Shown: positions 11,712-23,700, numbered from the stretch's first letter. The stretch is 64,000 nt of DNA from Amaranthus tricolor (GCF_026212465.1 NC_080056.1:11141089-11205088), one strand, 5' to 3'. Numbers and translations are program-made. The notes: generated from the letters alone by a model not told the origin.

Positions 11712-13319
11712 ATGACTGACGGGAAGAATTTCTCTATTCAATTGTTTGATGGAAGAATTAATTTTTCCATATGGAAGAGCTCGGTGGAAGATGTTTTGGT
11801 GCAACAAGGCATAGATGATGCTCTATTGAAGGAGAAACCAAATCATGTAGATCAAGCAAGATGGGCACTAATGAAAAAGAAGGCGGTGAGCACAGTCCGG
11901 CTTGCCATTGCACCCGAAATCAAGTATCACTACTTGAAAGAGACCGACCCCGGTGAGTTGTTGGAAAAATTACAAAATGTGTATGCTTCCAAATCCCTTA
12001 CAAATAAACTTTGCTTGAGGTGGGAGTTGTATCAACTCATGAAGGATGAAGATACAACAATGCAAGACCACATTAACACATTTAACAAGTTGGTGTGCCA
12101 ATTGTTAAATGCCGATGAAAAGTTGTCCGATGAAGAACAAGCTCTATTACTTTTGGCTTCACTTCCCAAGGACTATAGAAACATAGTCCAAACATTGCTC
12201 ATAGGTAGGGATTCTATCACTCTTGATCAAGCATTGGCGGCGTTGAGAGAGAATGATAGGTTCATGGTGAGAAGAGAGGGGGAAGAAAAGAAGGATGTTG
12301 GAAAGGGCTTGTTGAGTGAAGGTTCTAATAGAGGAAGAACCAAAGAGAAGAAATTTCAAGGAAGGGGTAAGTCTCAAGGGAGGGGTGACCTTAGTGACAA
12401 AGAGTGTTACTATTGTAAGAAAAAGGGGCACATACAAATGATGTGCAAAGAGTTTAAGGAAGACCTTAAGAGAATGAGAAACTTAAGGAATGAGAGTGAG
12501 AGTAGCGGGAATGCCGCTCTAGGCTTTGTTGATGATGACTATGATGATGATGTTCTACTAGCTGATGGGGGAGTGGATCATAGTAAGGAATGGGTAATAG
12601 ACTCCGGTTGCTCATTCCACATTTGTTGTGAGAAAGAAAAATTTACTAAGCTTAGTTATGGGGATTATGGCCTTGTTACTTTACCAAATGATGAGAAGGT
12701 GAAAGTAGAAGGTATTGGTGAGGTTATTATTGAGACTCTCGGAGGTGTCAAGAGAAGACTTGGTGATGTAAGGTATATATCTAAGTTTGAGAGGAACCTT
12801 ATTTCATTGGGTAGACTTGAGAGTAAGGGATGCACTTTCAAAGCAAGTGGAGGGGTTTTGAAAGTCATTAGAGGGAGCATGGTGCTCATGAAGGGAGTGA
12901 GGAGTCATGGGAACTTGTATGAGTTACAAGTTAATTGTGGTAGCCTAGGCCACAAAGGTGTTGATGATGGTGTGTTTGGGTCAAGGAGAGTTACTTTTGA
13001 GGATGATAAGAATATTGGACTTGAGGGGGAGATTGTTAGAGCAAGTGCCAATAATCTTAACAATGACGTTAACTTTAAACATTTAATCGAACATGCTTTG
13101 TCTTGTACTTTAGAGAGGGTCGATAAAGATGTGTCGAATGTGGGTGGTTTAAGGTTTGGAACGGTTGATGAGGGTTGTTTGATCAAAGCAACAAATAAAG
13201 GAACAAACTGTGAGCTGCTCGACCAGCCGCTCGGTCGAGCAAAGGGTCGCTCGACCGGTCGAGCGGGAGTGGCTCGGTCGAGCAACAGGTCGAGCGGGGT
13301 GTGCAGAACAGGTCAGTAG
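11712..13319 (+). CDS. Copia gag-protease polyprotein, truncated and read through into the 3' LTR (535 aa)
   Basis: Residues 1-190 are a UBN2/copia-type gag domain (start MTDGKNFSIQLFDG; the LLASLPKDY motif near 149). A CCHC zinc knuckle CYYCKKKGHIQMMC lies at 232-245. The aspartic protease active site is D-S-G within WVIDSGCSFH at 294-303. A GAG-pre-integrase-like segment ends near NLYEL at 401-405. Full copia polyproteins are usually above 1,200 residues and continue into integrase and reverse transcriptase; here the frame meets the polypurine tract at about residue 440. The last 95 or so residues are LTR sequence. The frame is intact with no stop, as expected for a young element under recent constraint or very recently inserted. 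The start ATG at 11712 follows the primer-binding site by 61 bp. Confidence 0.9.
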   Translation: MTDGKNFSIQLFDGRINFSIWKSSVEDVLVQQGIDDALLKEKPNHVDQARWALMKKKAVSTVRLAIAPEIKYHYLKETDPGELLEKLQNVYASKSLTNKLCLRWELYQLMKDEDTTMQDHINTFNKLVCQLLNADEKLSDEEQALLLLASLPKDYRNIVQTLLIGRDSITLDQALAALRENDRFMVRREGEEKKDVGKGLLSEGSNRGRTKEKKFQGRGKSQGRGDLSDKECYYCKKKGHIQMMCKEFKEDLKRMRNLRNESESSGNAALGFVDDDYDDDVLLADGGVDHSKEWVIDSGCSFHICCEKEKFTKLSYGDYGLVTLPNDEKVKVEGIGEVIIETLGGVKRRLGDVRYISKFERNLISLGRLESKGCTFKASGGVLKVIRGSMVLMKGVRSHGNLYELQVNCGSLGHKGVDDGVFGSRRVTFEDDKNIGLEGEIVRASANNLNNDVNFKHLIEHALSCTLERVDKDVSNVGGLRFGTVDEGCLIKATNKGTNCELLDQPLGRAKGRSTGRAGVARSSNRSSGVCRTGQ

Positions 13320-13861
13320 CTTCTCTGGAAGCTCGCTCGGGTCGAGCGGGAGTGGCTCGGGTCGAGCGGAATATCAGAAGACTGCATTGGATGTTGTTTT
13401 CGTCAGAATGTGAAATGACTATGCAATTGAATGGGTGCATTACTTGCTGGTTTATTGTGATGTTTATTACTATGTTTATTGTCATAGTTAATAGTGTTGT
13501 TAATTGTGCTTTATGGTGATTAATGAGGGAATACTAAGGGTGATGAATGCCTTGCCTATAAATAGGATTCATCACCCATAGTAACACACACCACAAACAC
13601 ATATTGTTGAGAGGGCTATTGCATTGTTAGAAACTTGAGAGTGTTCTTACTTTGCTTTAGTATTTGTGATCTTGAGAGATTGTTCTTAAGATAAAGGAGT
13701 TTATTATACTTGTAATTGTTGAATTCAATATAATAAACTACATTTGAGGGGGAGGTATTCTAAATACCTCATAAACACTTGTGTTCTTATCTTGCATTAT
13801 TTTTCATTTGTTTTTCCTTTGTTGAACCTCTTTGAGGCTTGCATATTCGCTTGCGCTTTCA
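13034..13861 (+). repeat. 3' LTR of young copia element (828 bp)
   Basis: Same length as the 5' LTR, with three differences seen. Preceded directly by the polypurine tract and followed by CTAGT. Confidence 0.95.
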
Positions 13862-13866
13862 CTAGT

Positions 13867-14449
13867 TGTGGGGCCGCGTCCCTCGAGTTATACTATCGAA
13901 TGTCGTAATGTTATTTTATGCACTTTTATTAACCATAATACGAATAAAAATATTTAAATATAAATGTATTGCAAAAGTGTGAAGGATGCATGGGTTACAG
14001 GTGTATGTTGGGGTATCAATGTGCAGTTGATGTGTCAATGGTGCACAGAATTGGTGTGATGGGTCGAAGTGATTGTGATCTACTGAAGATGACTATTGTG
14101 TTGTTTAACACAAGCATGTAGGCGCCCATTGTTGATGGGTTGCTAAGCTGTTTGAAGAGGTAGTTTCTGAGCAGTTTAAGTTGTGGGCACTGCTATTGTG
14201 ATGATGTAACAAGGCCTAATGTCGAGGGTATATTAATGACTAATAAGAGTTAGAATGACTATCCTAATTTAATAGAGACGAACGAATACAAACTACAATA
14301 GTATTAAAAAATAGATAATGAATGAAAAATGAATAGTGACAATCTCTTCTTGCTTATTATTTGTAATGGGTAAATAATAAATTGACAAATACTTATTTCA
14401 TTTCTTTATAGTAATAATTGCAACTCAACATTTAAGCAAATATTATTTA
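13867..14449. other. Intergenic, LTR-like debris without a gene
   Basis: Contains GGGGCCGCGTCCCTCGAG just after the copia insertion and then G/T-rich sequence with many TGTG words. No reading frame or clear element boundary was seen. Confidence 0.3.
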
Positions 14450-14815
14450 CTTGTTCCGGTCGAGCGGATCCTCTGATGTGCATGGGATGCTGATTTTCGA
14501 CATTTCAAGTTCTTGGAGTTATTTCATATTATTCATACTCTATATTAATATTATATTCAAGTGAGCTATTGACATTTATGTACCTAGTACTATATATAAA
14601 GCTCTCATACTCACACATCAAACACAACCCCTAAGCCAAACACATAGCCTTTTGTTTTTATCTCTTACTCAATTGTAATTCTTCATTTGTAAGTGTTGTT
14701 TATACATTCTTGATATAATATAAACAGAAACTACACACCACGGAGGACGTAGCCATCATTGGGTGAACCTCCTTAAATCCTTGTGTCTCTTTTGCTTAGT
14801 TTACATTGTCAAACA
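14450..14815 (+). mobile_element. Decayed copia-type LTR remnant
   Basis: GGTCGAGCGG near 14458 is followed by ACTATATATAAAGCTC near 14590 (TATA box). The leader contains ACGGAGGACGTAGCCATCATTGGGTGAACCTCC, broken here only to indicate its position at about 14740-14772. That AC(G)TAGGT-type U5 word order is common in plant copia LTRs. No primer-binding site follows, so this is a solo LTR or fragment. Confidence 0.5.
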
Positions 14816-14989
14816 TTGTTTTGTTCATTGTTGTTTGTATCGTTCTTAACATCGTAACGGTTTTGGCAAACATTTTCATTTATAATGGGCTTGATCATGA
14901 AACCAAACAAAATCAACCAACTATTATCGATCAGCAAACTTATTTTTTGTACCCATATAGACTAAGGACATGTTCTCTCCAACTTATTT

Positions 14990-15180
14990 TCAGTTATATA
15001 TAGTGCAGCAGGAGCTTCGACCGAAGTTCTTAAATTTCGGCCGAGACTACTTCCATTCGCCCGAAATGTGCTCAGTCTCGCTCGAGACTTCATCAATTCA
15101 ACCCATTAGCTTGTATTTTAATAAAGATTCGACCAAAGCCGTTGAATCTCGACCGAAGCTTCGTATACAATGCTCCAAAT
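14990..15180. repeat. Cluster of TCGACCGAAG-type palindromic words
   Basis: Within about 180 bp there are CTTCGACCGAAG, TTTCGGCCGAGA, TCTCGCTCGAGA, TTCGACCAAAG and CTCGACCGAAGC. They resemble in design, but not exact sequence, the GGTCGAGC cluster of the copia LTR, suggesting an older related LTR U3. No gene is present. Confidence 0.4.
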
Positions 15181-16270
15181 GACTTGGAATCTCATCAAGT
15201 GGTTATCGAAACTTCTTCATATCCATAAAATATCTTTGTGAGCCACAAAATGATGTCTAAACTTTTGATGATATGTTCATAACACTCGTTAGACATGGTT
15301 GAGGAATGGGATAGCTACAAAATCGCTTAAATACACTCGAACACGGAATGATAAAGCACAAAAAGGCATAGAACGGCAAATGAACTAAATTTAGTGAATC
15401 TCGACCACTTTCAACCTCAAAACGCTAATCAAAGCTCTCAATACCCATAGGCTCTTGATAAAAACAAACAAACGTTATAAAACTTCTCTAAAGTACTGAT
15501 TTCTCAATTACCAACAACTTCACAAATCACAATCAAAATGCAATTTAATCAAACTCATACATTCAAATTTCAAGAAAGAAAGAAATAAAAATACCAACTC
15601 AATTTACAAAAAGAAAATCTTGAATGAACAATCCATCTTCAACGCCATCCTAAACCGAATTCAATTTCAATTAAGAATGTGTAATCATTCAAGGAATTCA
15701 ATTTCAATTATGAATGTTTGATTGAATTCGCTTCACAACGAAGTGAGGAATTGTGCCACATAAAAAATGAAATTCTGAGCAAAAACAAAATTCTGAGCCA
15801 ACATTTCAGTTATACATGCTATGAATTCATGACCATAAGCAAACACAAATTTTGAGCAAAAACCAGGATATCAACATGGGATATAAAGATATTGACCTCC
15901 TAGTGAGCAAATCTTTTCGTCCTTTCTGTTTGGCGAGCTACCCGATTCTTTTTTCAGCACACACCTGTAAATAAAGGTTAAACAATCAAAACCAGTAAGA
16001 ACAACATAACATATGGGGCTATTTACAGAAAGAATTGTAAGTTCTACAACTTGATCAACACTTGTTTTTCGCTGGGTGTGTTCATCTTGAAAATATGGAA
16101 TTCAATATTTGGTGAAGCAATTGCTCATGGAAGCACAAGTCAAGCGACAAAGTACTATTCTCGTGTAAAAATAAAGGAGAAATAAGGGGAGAATTAATTA
16201 TTATTCTACATACATCCCACAGCCTCTGTCGGCTAATCTTAAAGTCATTTCAACGCTTAAAAATAGTTAA
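15181..16270. other. Intergenic, no gene recognised
   Basis: AT-rich, with a local duplicated word GGAATTCAATTTCAATTA (about 15655-15710) and AAATTCTGAGCAAAAAC repeated near 15770-15860. Nothing coding is supported. Confidence 0.35.
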
Positions 16271-16282
16271 GATTAAAAATCT

Positions 16283-16411
16283 CGTGGCCTTGATCCAAAA
16301 GCTCAACTACAGTGGACATGCCAGCAAGTCCTGCTCCAAAAATTGCTACTTTTAGCTTTGGGCCCTTGTAGCGTTCGGGTTCGAGGGAAATAACTCCTTT
16401 GGAGCTGTCAT
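16283..16411 (-). pseudogene. Zeta-carotene desaturase (ZDS) exon fragment, frameshifted
   Basis: Minus-strand translation gives [10 protein letters not shown], then after a one-base loss [34 protein letters not shown] (positions about 16380-16283). In intact ZDS this is the start of the mature enzyme with the dinucleotide-binding motif [12 protein letters not shown]. Known role: a chloroplast flavoprotein desaturating zeta-carotene to lycopene precursors. Only this part is present; transit peptide and catalytic remainder were not found nearby, and a frameshift interrupts the fragment. It is either gene debris or a transposon-captured exon. Family identity is strong, non-functionality very likely. 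Confidence 0.75.
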
Positions 16412-16639
16412 AAAATTCATTCAAGTTTTAAGAAACAATAGACAATGGTGACCTACTAACCTCATAAGCAAGAAACTTAAAAATTAACTAATCAGTTTCA
16501 ATTTCTTAATCAGCATCCCAATACTGGAAATACTTGATTAGCTTCACATTGCGAAGAAGATAACTATAAACTTACGATGCATGAATTGAACAAAAATTCC
16601 TGGCTCTTGAGGGTGATATGTAGCATCAAAATGTAGTGC

Positions 16640-18590
16640 TGGAAACCAAGAAGGATAATGCCAAATACTTAATCCAAAAGTTTAGGATCGACTACATGAA
16701 CCAAGAAGTAATTTAGAGGAGAGCAACAAGAGGAAGAAAGGAGAAAACGGACGCGCACATAAACAGTGTTTTCGCTGTTCATCAAATGTTGATGAATAGT
16801 ATTAAGCCTTACCAAACCTTTTATATATAGAGGATGTGTCAAAACTTTATTCAATGGAGGAGTATAATTATGGTCATGAAATTGAATATGATTGTGATTG
16901 ATGCTGACTTTAATCTTGATCCTCAATATTTTGCTTGTCTATTTTTTAAGATGAAAGATTAGGATTTACTTTCAGGTGGATTAATCTATAGGGCATCCAA
17001 TGATAAAAAGACAATATTATTAAACTTGATAAAGAGAAAGAGAAGCTGAAAAATAAGATACTTAGTTTGAATAGAAAAGCAGATGATAAGGCGCATATAA
17101 GGGAAGAAATGGAGAGGATAATGGCATTATTAATAAGTACTCTTCTTATTTGATCATATATATATATGGGGTTATTCATGTCTAAAAAATGGACATAATT
17201 AAGATCAATAGGGATCAAATGCAAATAGCATTAGATGTAATGTTGGTGAGAGATTTTTTACATAATCCTTAGATCATTCTTAACTTTCACTGAGTGTCAC
17301 TTGAGATAATTACCGCACAAATAACACAAGTTAGGGGATTTTAAGGGTGTCTTTTGAAACCTTTTCTAATGCTCAAGTTAGTATTTATATTAGTTGGATG
17401 ACCTAGATAGCATGATTCCAAATGCACTGTAGTCTTAGCTTAGAGGATTCATGCTATGATTTATTTAATGTCGCGAGACGTAACAGATGCTTAATGATTG
17501 CTTAGTGATGTTCGAACACTTTTTTAAAGTTAATGTTCTGAGGAAAGATAATAATGCGTAACTAATATTAATGAACATACATGTATATATAATAAGAAAT
17601 TAGGTTAGAGGTTTGAGTAATCTCTTCCCATGTATCTCCGATCCATATCATTAGCAGATATTACTCCTTCACCTAGTTTTATCATGTTAGTAGCTAGTCT
17701 AGAAAACTTCCCTTGTATAGTCTTATCTCTAGACACAAGGTAGCTAACATGCTTTATGAGAACATCATATATGGTCCAAGTCTAAGCTATAGATTACTTA
17801 TGATACACTCTATTAATAAGTTTGGACATTTTGGGCCAAGCCCACATATCGCATGTTGTACACTTGTACTAGGCGTAAAGACCATAAAATTTGATTTGTT
17901 GACGAAGATTAATACCAGGTCACGCGGAAGATATCATTTTATATGAAAAATGTTCAAAACAAAACATCACCTTGTTGAATATTGTATCAAACAATAACGT
18001 GAAACGGGTATGTCAAAGAGTTAAATTTCATCTATAATTATCGTAGTTAAATTTCATTGTTTAGATTGATATTTAATATCAACTGCTATGTATTTGTTTG
18101 TTGTTAATTATGATGTAGATAAGTAGATATTGTTTGATTATTTAACAATAAATTGATTATTATTTTTAAAAAGTTAGTATTTTCAGTTATCCCACCCAAT
18201 ATAAATGTCAGATCCAACCCATTTATTTAGGTGTAATTCATCTCTGCCAATAACTTACCAATGCAACAAGAAAACAACAGTCCAACCTAATCAAAGACAG
18301 GCACATGCGTGATATTAGCAGGAAAATAATTGAGGCAAAGCAATTGTATATGTTTATGATAAGTATTTTACCTACCTCTAGTTTAATTTTTTCCCTTCTA
18401 TTGTAGATGTATCATTAAAAGATTTATAAATTTGAGACAGTTTATAGTGAAACTATGTTTATTGGGTTGATCTATGTACATTTAATTTATTAAAGTGATC
18501 ACTTAAAATTTTTAAGTGATTAATTAGAGAAATAAATTAATAATATGAGCTTGTCTCATGGTGAGACGATCTCATACAAGATGAGCTGAG
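16640..18590. other. Intergenic with a short coiled-coil-like coding remnant
   Basis: At about 17015-17150 (plus) a frame reads KLDKEKEKLKNKILSLN and on to REEMERIMALL before a stop. It is charged and coiled-coil-like, perhaps a stray exon, with no family recognised. The rest, up to 18590, is AT-rich with no supported gene. Confidence 0.25.
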
Positions 18591-18594
18591 ATTG

Positions 18595-18690
18595 GATTAA
18601 CCAAGGGAAGAGAAGGGTTAGGTGAGAATCGAACCCAAAACCATATCTGAAAAATATGATAATTACTCCAATAGCCACCCTTGGGAGAAA
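18595..18690 (-). mobile_element. Possible tRNA-derived SINE fragment
   Basis: On the minus strand GGGTTCGATTCTCACC (about 18634-18619) fits a pol III B box and TGGCTATTGGAG about 45 bp upstream resembles an A box. No poly(T) tail or target duplication was resolved, so this is tentative. Confidence 0.3.
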
Positions 18691-18719
18691 CGGTCTCAAT
18701 ATGAGAAGGACATCCCAAT

Positions 18720-19445
18720 TAGTCAAATTATAGTTTTCCTCAATATGCGCTCATTACTTGATCTATTTAAGGTCTTAATTGATACCTTTAAGGTCAAAAT
18801 TGATATTTTTTATAAGTTGTGATTGATCATAATTGATCACTTTAAGGTCTGAATTGATCATTTTTAGATCAAAATTGAAATTTTTTATAACAAAGCAGCC
18901 ATGAACTTTGAATATTTTCCGCAGCATTCATTGAATCAATTGACAAATATAACACAAGATCGACACTTCCCCCGCATGCACATCCAGGGTAAGCAAACAC
19001 TACACCTACAACTTTATTCCAAGTCCATTATGAATATAAAATGTTGCGGGAAGAGCAGTAGTACCATTATTGATTGATGATTAAAAAGTAAAAGTACTCT
19101 TATGTTCCATTAGAACCATCATGTTGTATCAGATAAGAGTACTTATAGTGTGCATTGTTTTAACATTATTATTGATAGTGTTATTGATCATTCATTTGTT
19201 GTTTGAAATTAATCCATAAAATAATACTATTTTATTAACTTAATTCTAAAATTGTGAAAAAAGAACCATATTTAGGTAGAAATTAATCAGTTTAATGTCA
19301 AAATTGATCACTATTATGTCGAAATTGAAATTTTTTTGTTTAAATTAATCTATTTAAGGTTTACTTTATGTTGAAATTGATACCGTTAAGGTCAAAATTA
19401 ATATCTTTAAGATTAAAATTGAATTTTTATTCTTTGATTTTTAGA
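18720..19445. repeat. Two blocks of degenerate TTAAGGTCAAAATTGAT repeats
   Basis: Blocks at about 18740-18890 and 19275-19440 consist of 20-30 bp variants such as TTTAAGGTCAAAATTGATA, TTTAAGGTCTGAATTGATCA and GTTAAGGTCAAAATTAATA. The 380 bp between them lacks the repeat and has no gene. Confidence 0.5.
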
Positions 19446-19927
19446 AGGGAGTATTACACAAAGATATAAAAAAAGACAGGTTAATTTGAATTGGGTTGGA
19501 TAATATCAAAAAAGAGTTAAAATCTGTAAAAAATAATGAAATATTTTCATAAAAAAAAATTATAAAAAAGTTAAATAAACAGACTAAAAATAAAAGGGTA
19601 AGAATCTCTTAGGGTATAAGGAAGTATCAAAATTATGATGTAGATGTGGTGCCTCTTAGCTCTTAGCTCTTAGAGCTATCACAATAGTGAGAATTTTTTA
19701 TCTGAGTGGAAATATTTTTGGATAAAAATATACTTCATTAGTAATACTCACAAAAAAAATACTCAAATGTTTCTTAAGAAAAAACTCAATGGGAGGAAAT
19801 TTTTGGGATTTCCTCAGTGTGCCCAACCATTTATAGAAATACACCCATTTTCCTATTTTTGGTCACACAATTTTTAGATTTTAAAGACTTATGAAAAAAT
19901 AAAATACACCAAGATTCATAAAAAAAA

Positions 19928-20297
19928 AAATTATTTAGAATAATTTAACTTTTTCATAATTTTCCTGCAATAATCTCATCTATTGATTAACCATAAATAA
20001 TTTCAATTTTAGGGGTATTTTCCTAAAATAAACTTGGATAATCCAATGACCTGCTATAATTGGTAATTTACCAAAAATGTAAACTGAAAATTAATGTAAA
20101 ATTATATAAAAAGTTTAAAAATATGCATAAAAATTTTGAATGTTAAAAAAATCAGAATTTTTTTTTCAACATTTTTTAAATATTTTTTCAACATTTTATT
20201 TTTATTTATTTTTTTTTAAAAAAAACTTGCTTTAACAAGTCATTAATATTGTAGGAAAATCATAAAAAAATTGGATTATTCTAAGTAATTTTTCCTA
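19928..20297. mobile_element. MITE family B copy 1 (TTAGAATAATCCAA ends)
   Basis: The left end TTTAGAATAATTTAACTTTT..TTTTCCTGCAATAAT is matched by the inverted right end ACTTAGAATAATCCAATTTTT..TTTTCCTACAATATT. Copies 2 and 3 are at 28.99-29.44 and 29.55-29.98 kb. AT-rich, non-coding. Superfamily not determined. Confidence 0.65.
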
Positions 20298-20744
20298 AAA
20301 AGAATTCTCGACACTCATTTTTCTATTTTTTGACACACTTTAAAAATTCTCTTCTCTCTTTAATTTCAAAAAATTAGTATTCAAGTGGTTTAATGTTTAC
20401 ATTATTAATTTGATTTTTTATTTTTAATTTTTTTGTGGTATTAGTATTTTATCTTAATAATATTTTAGAGTTGAGAGAAAAAATAAGGTGTCATAAAATA
20501 TAAATTATGAGAGAGTAGTGAGGAAATTTTTTCCCACGGATAAACTTAGATAGCAAAAATTTTCAAAAAAAAAATGATGTAGATGAGAGGAAAGGTATAG
20601 AAAGAGATAGGCGTTGCTCATTGGTTTTGGGCCATAAAAGTTGAGTGACTTACAACATCTCCACTCACTTCCAAACCTCTCATTCATGTCCATTCTCTCT
20701 CTTCTTCTTCACAAAAAGTCAAGATTCTGATTTCAGTCTAAACA

Positions 20745-23700
20745 ATGCTCCTTGAAATGGAAGATTATGTAATAAACATAATAATAGGAGCAATAATTTC
20801 ATGGACTACCCTATTTTTATTCATAAGAAAACTCCTCCCAAACAACTCCTTTGAGTTCTGCAATAGGCTTGTCTCTACAATTCATGCCATTTTAGCTGTA
20901 ACCTTAGCTTGTCTTACTGTTCAAGATTGGCATTGTCCTGTTTGCCCTTTGAACTCAAATTCCTCCCCCAAACAGGTATTTATAAACATAAGTTTTTTTA
21001 ATCATACATTTCTCTTCACGTGAGATTGTATATGATATTTGCTACTAAGGGTCAATCGGAAACGACTTTTTTGTTAAAGTTATAGGTGACAAGGTAAGGT
21101 TACATGCATCCGACCAACCTCGTCCTAGTGGAAGCCACTTAATTGTGAAGAAACCAATTCAATCAAAAGTTTAGGCTGATGGTTGAGACCACATAATATG
21201 TTATATATTCTAACACGCCCCATCACAAGAGAGCCCTTTGAATTAAAACGTGAATGCAGCACATACCCTCCTCATATCATATCTGATATAAAATAATCCA
21301 CTTGAACTTAAAAGGGTTATTAAGATTTAAATCTGTAATCTTTTTATAGCATATTAAGAAATTAACTATAAAAACATAAACTCATGATTGTCTATTTTCC
21401 TCCATAAACTCATGATTTGCTCTCATTTTGACAAAAGATCAAGTGTTGACAACACTATTCATCATTTAGTCAGCATTGTGGGGATTGGAGCTGGCCTTGC
21501 CTATCAAAAGGTTCTATTTTACTTTTACTATTTTAGTTATGAAAATGATTTCAACTTCCACTAATTTTATAAATTAATTCCTATTTTTCTGACTAACTTG
21601 AAATATTTCATATTTAGAAAGCTTCTTCTTAAAATAATCCCAATTTTTATGATTAATTTTAAGTAACTTTCAACTATGAAGGAGGATCTTAAATAAATTT
21701 TAGATAATGGTTGAAATATCATGATATATTATATATTATACTTTATAGAATATTTAATTTGATGGGTTTAGTTTGAAAATTGCAGTGTGGAACAGAGATG
21801 GTAGCAACATTGTTTATAACAGAGATATCAAGCCCGTTTCTACACCTAAGAGAGTTTCTCAAAGAACTTGGATACAAAGAAACAGATCTAAATTTGGTTG
21901 CTGATGTGAGTTTTTCAACCTTTTGCTAGTATTTTTAGTTTATAATTAAATAAATTAGCAGATTTAGAGTCATATTCACTGAGGGCACAATTAAGAGAAA
22001 AAAGTAATATAAAAGGCGGTGTTTGGTATAAAAAGTGAAAAGAGAATTCTTATAGAGAGGTAAGAGAAATAATAAGAGTTATTGTTGTTAATTTGGTATA
22101 ATTATGTAATGAAAACACTTTTTTTGCAAAAAGTGTTACCTGAGCTTTGAGAGGGGAAACAAATTGGGGGAATCAATTGACAAAAGAATACGAAAATGGT
22201 TACCTAATTATCTTAACAAACGCAAAATAACGAATTTGCTTATTCGTTTCCTTTACTTAATCCTAAAAAATGCATACCAAACACACCCGAAAGATGTGCA
22301 CAAAGGCTTCAATGCAATAGGTCTAAGGCTCAAATCCTATAAACTTTATTTTTTTTCAATGAAATTTCAATACCCTAATGTGTAGGCGCGGACTCTAATT
22401 GGATCGTCGGTGGTTATATAAACATTTGTTCATTCCACAACTAAAGACAATATGCGCTGATGATTAGTTAATAAGTTTGGAAAAATCTCCTTATATAAAG
22501 TTGTTTAAATTTTCATGTTAAAATTCTACTATGATGCCTTAACTTAAGCAATTGAGTAATGCCTCTCAACATGCGTAAATTTAGCAATTTATTAGGCAAT
22601 GTTGTAAAAAGATTTTTAACTACTTATTGCTCCATCCCATGAATTTTCTTATATTTTTATTTTAAGAATGTCTTATGAATTTTGTATATTTTACAGTAAC
22701 TCATATTCTTGTTTTAATTCTCATTCACACGGCTAATTTATCTTTTCATCTTATTTTTAAATTTTTCTTGCTTTCTCATAAAATTTTCCTTTTCCTCCAC
22801 TGTCTTAGTTAAACAGCAAAATATAATTGTAGAAAATATTGTAACTTATTAATAACCCCAAGATCTAGTTAATTGCCTAAGTGCATTGTTATGTAGTTCT
22901 CCCTCTTTCGTTATGAGAAAGCTCCCTTTCTATTTTGATATGTCCTAATTAATTTACATTCTTTTCTTTTATTTAATAATGGTTTCTCTGTGTTTAATCG
23001 CATTCATAAAATTTTTTCACTCTACATCTTAGTAACTCATTTTTACGATTTATTTATTATTTTGTCTTATTTTCAAACTACAAATTTAATTTTACACCAA
23101 ACATTATGATACTCTCACAAGGGGACACAATGAGTGTACAAGAAAATTAGTATCATGAGAGTTGTGTGTCCTTTTATTTTCTTTGAAAACTAGCCTTTTC
23201 CAAAAATAAATATTATATAGGAGTATTATTTTATTTATATGAATTTGCTACGCAAAATAATAAGTTGGAAGAGAAAAATCATTAATTATAGAAAATCAAC
23301 TAGACCAGTAAAAATATTTCACTTTATTCGTGGAATTTGAAATTTGAAAAGTATATGCTTTGATGAGATTTCATGGCATTCTAAATTAGAGAATTATGAG
23401 TTTATTTAATGGTTGAGAGCATTTATTTTCACCTTTGTGATAAAGATTTGAATTTTGATACTTACAACTTTTCCTTTTCCTCTATATATGTAAGAATTCG
23501 GTAGCGTATCCCAAACATTAAAATAAATAAATAAATAAATAATTAAGGGAAAATTTATTAGAAACTACCAAACAAAAGTGATTTTTTTGTTAGAAAGTAT
23601 CAAGAATATTTTTATTTGTTCAAAAGATACCTAAAACCATATTTATTATCAAAAGGCACCTAAAAATGTTTTCAATGTAGAAATCATCTATTCTATAATT

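Larger units (their letters stand above)
10804..13866 (+). mobile_element. Non-autonomous Ty1/copia retrotransposon, complete ends, TSD CTAGT
   Basis: Two 828-bp LTRs (10809-11636, 13034-13861), a target duplication CTAGT (10804-10808, 13862-13866), a primer-binding site TGGTATCAGAGC (11639-11650, complementary to initiator Met-tRNA) and a polypurine tract TTGAGGGGGAGAT ending at 13033. The internal region is only 1397 bp and codes for gag and protease. Integrase, reverse transcriptase and RNase H are absent, so any movement needs enzymes from another element. The near-identity of the LTRs indicates recent insertion. Confidence 0.93.

Noticed and set aside
17713..17946. 77-codon plus-strand frame
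   Set aside because: No homology, no codon signal and no flanking splice or promoter features.
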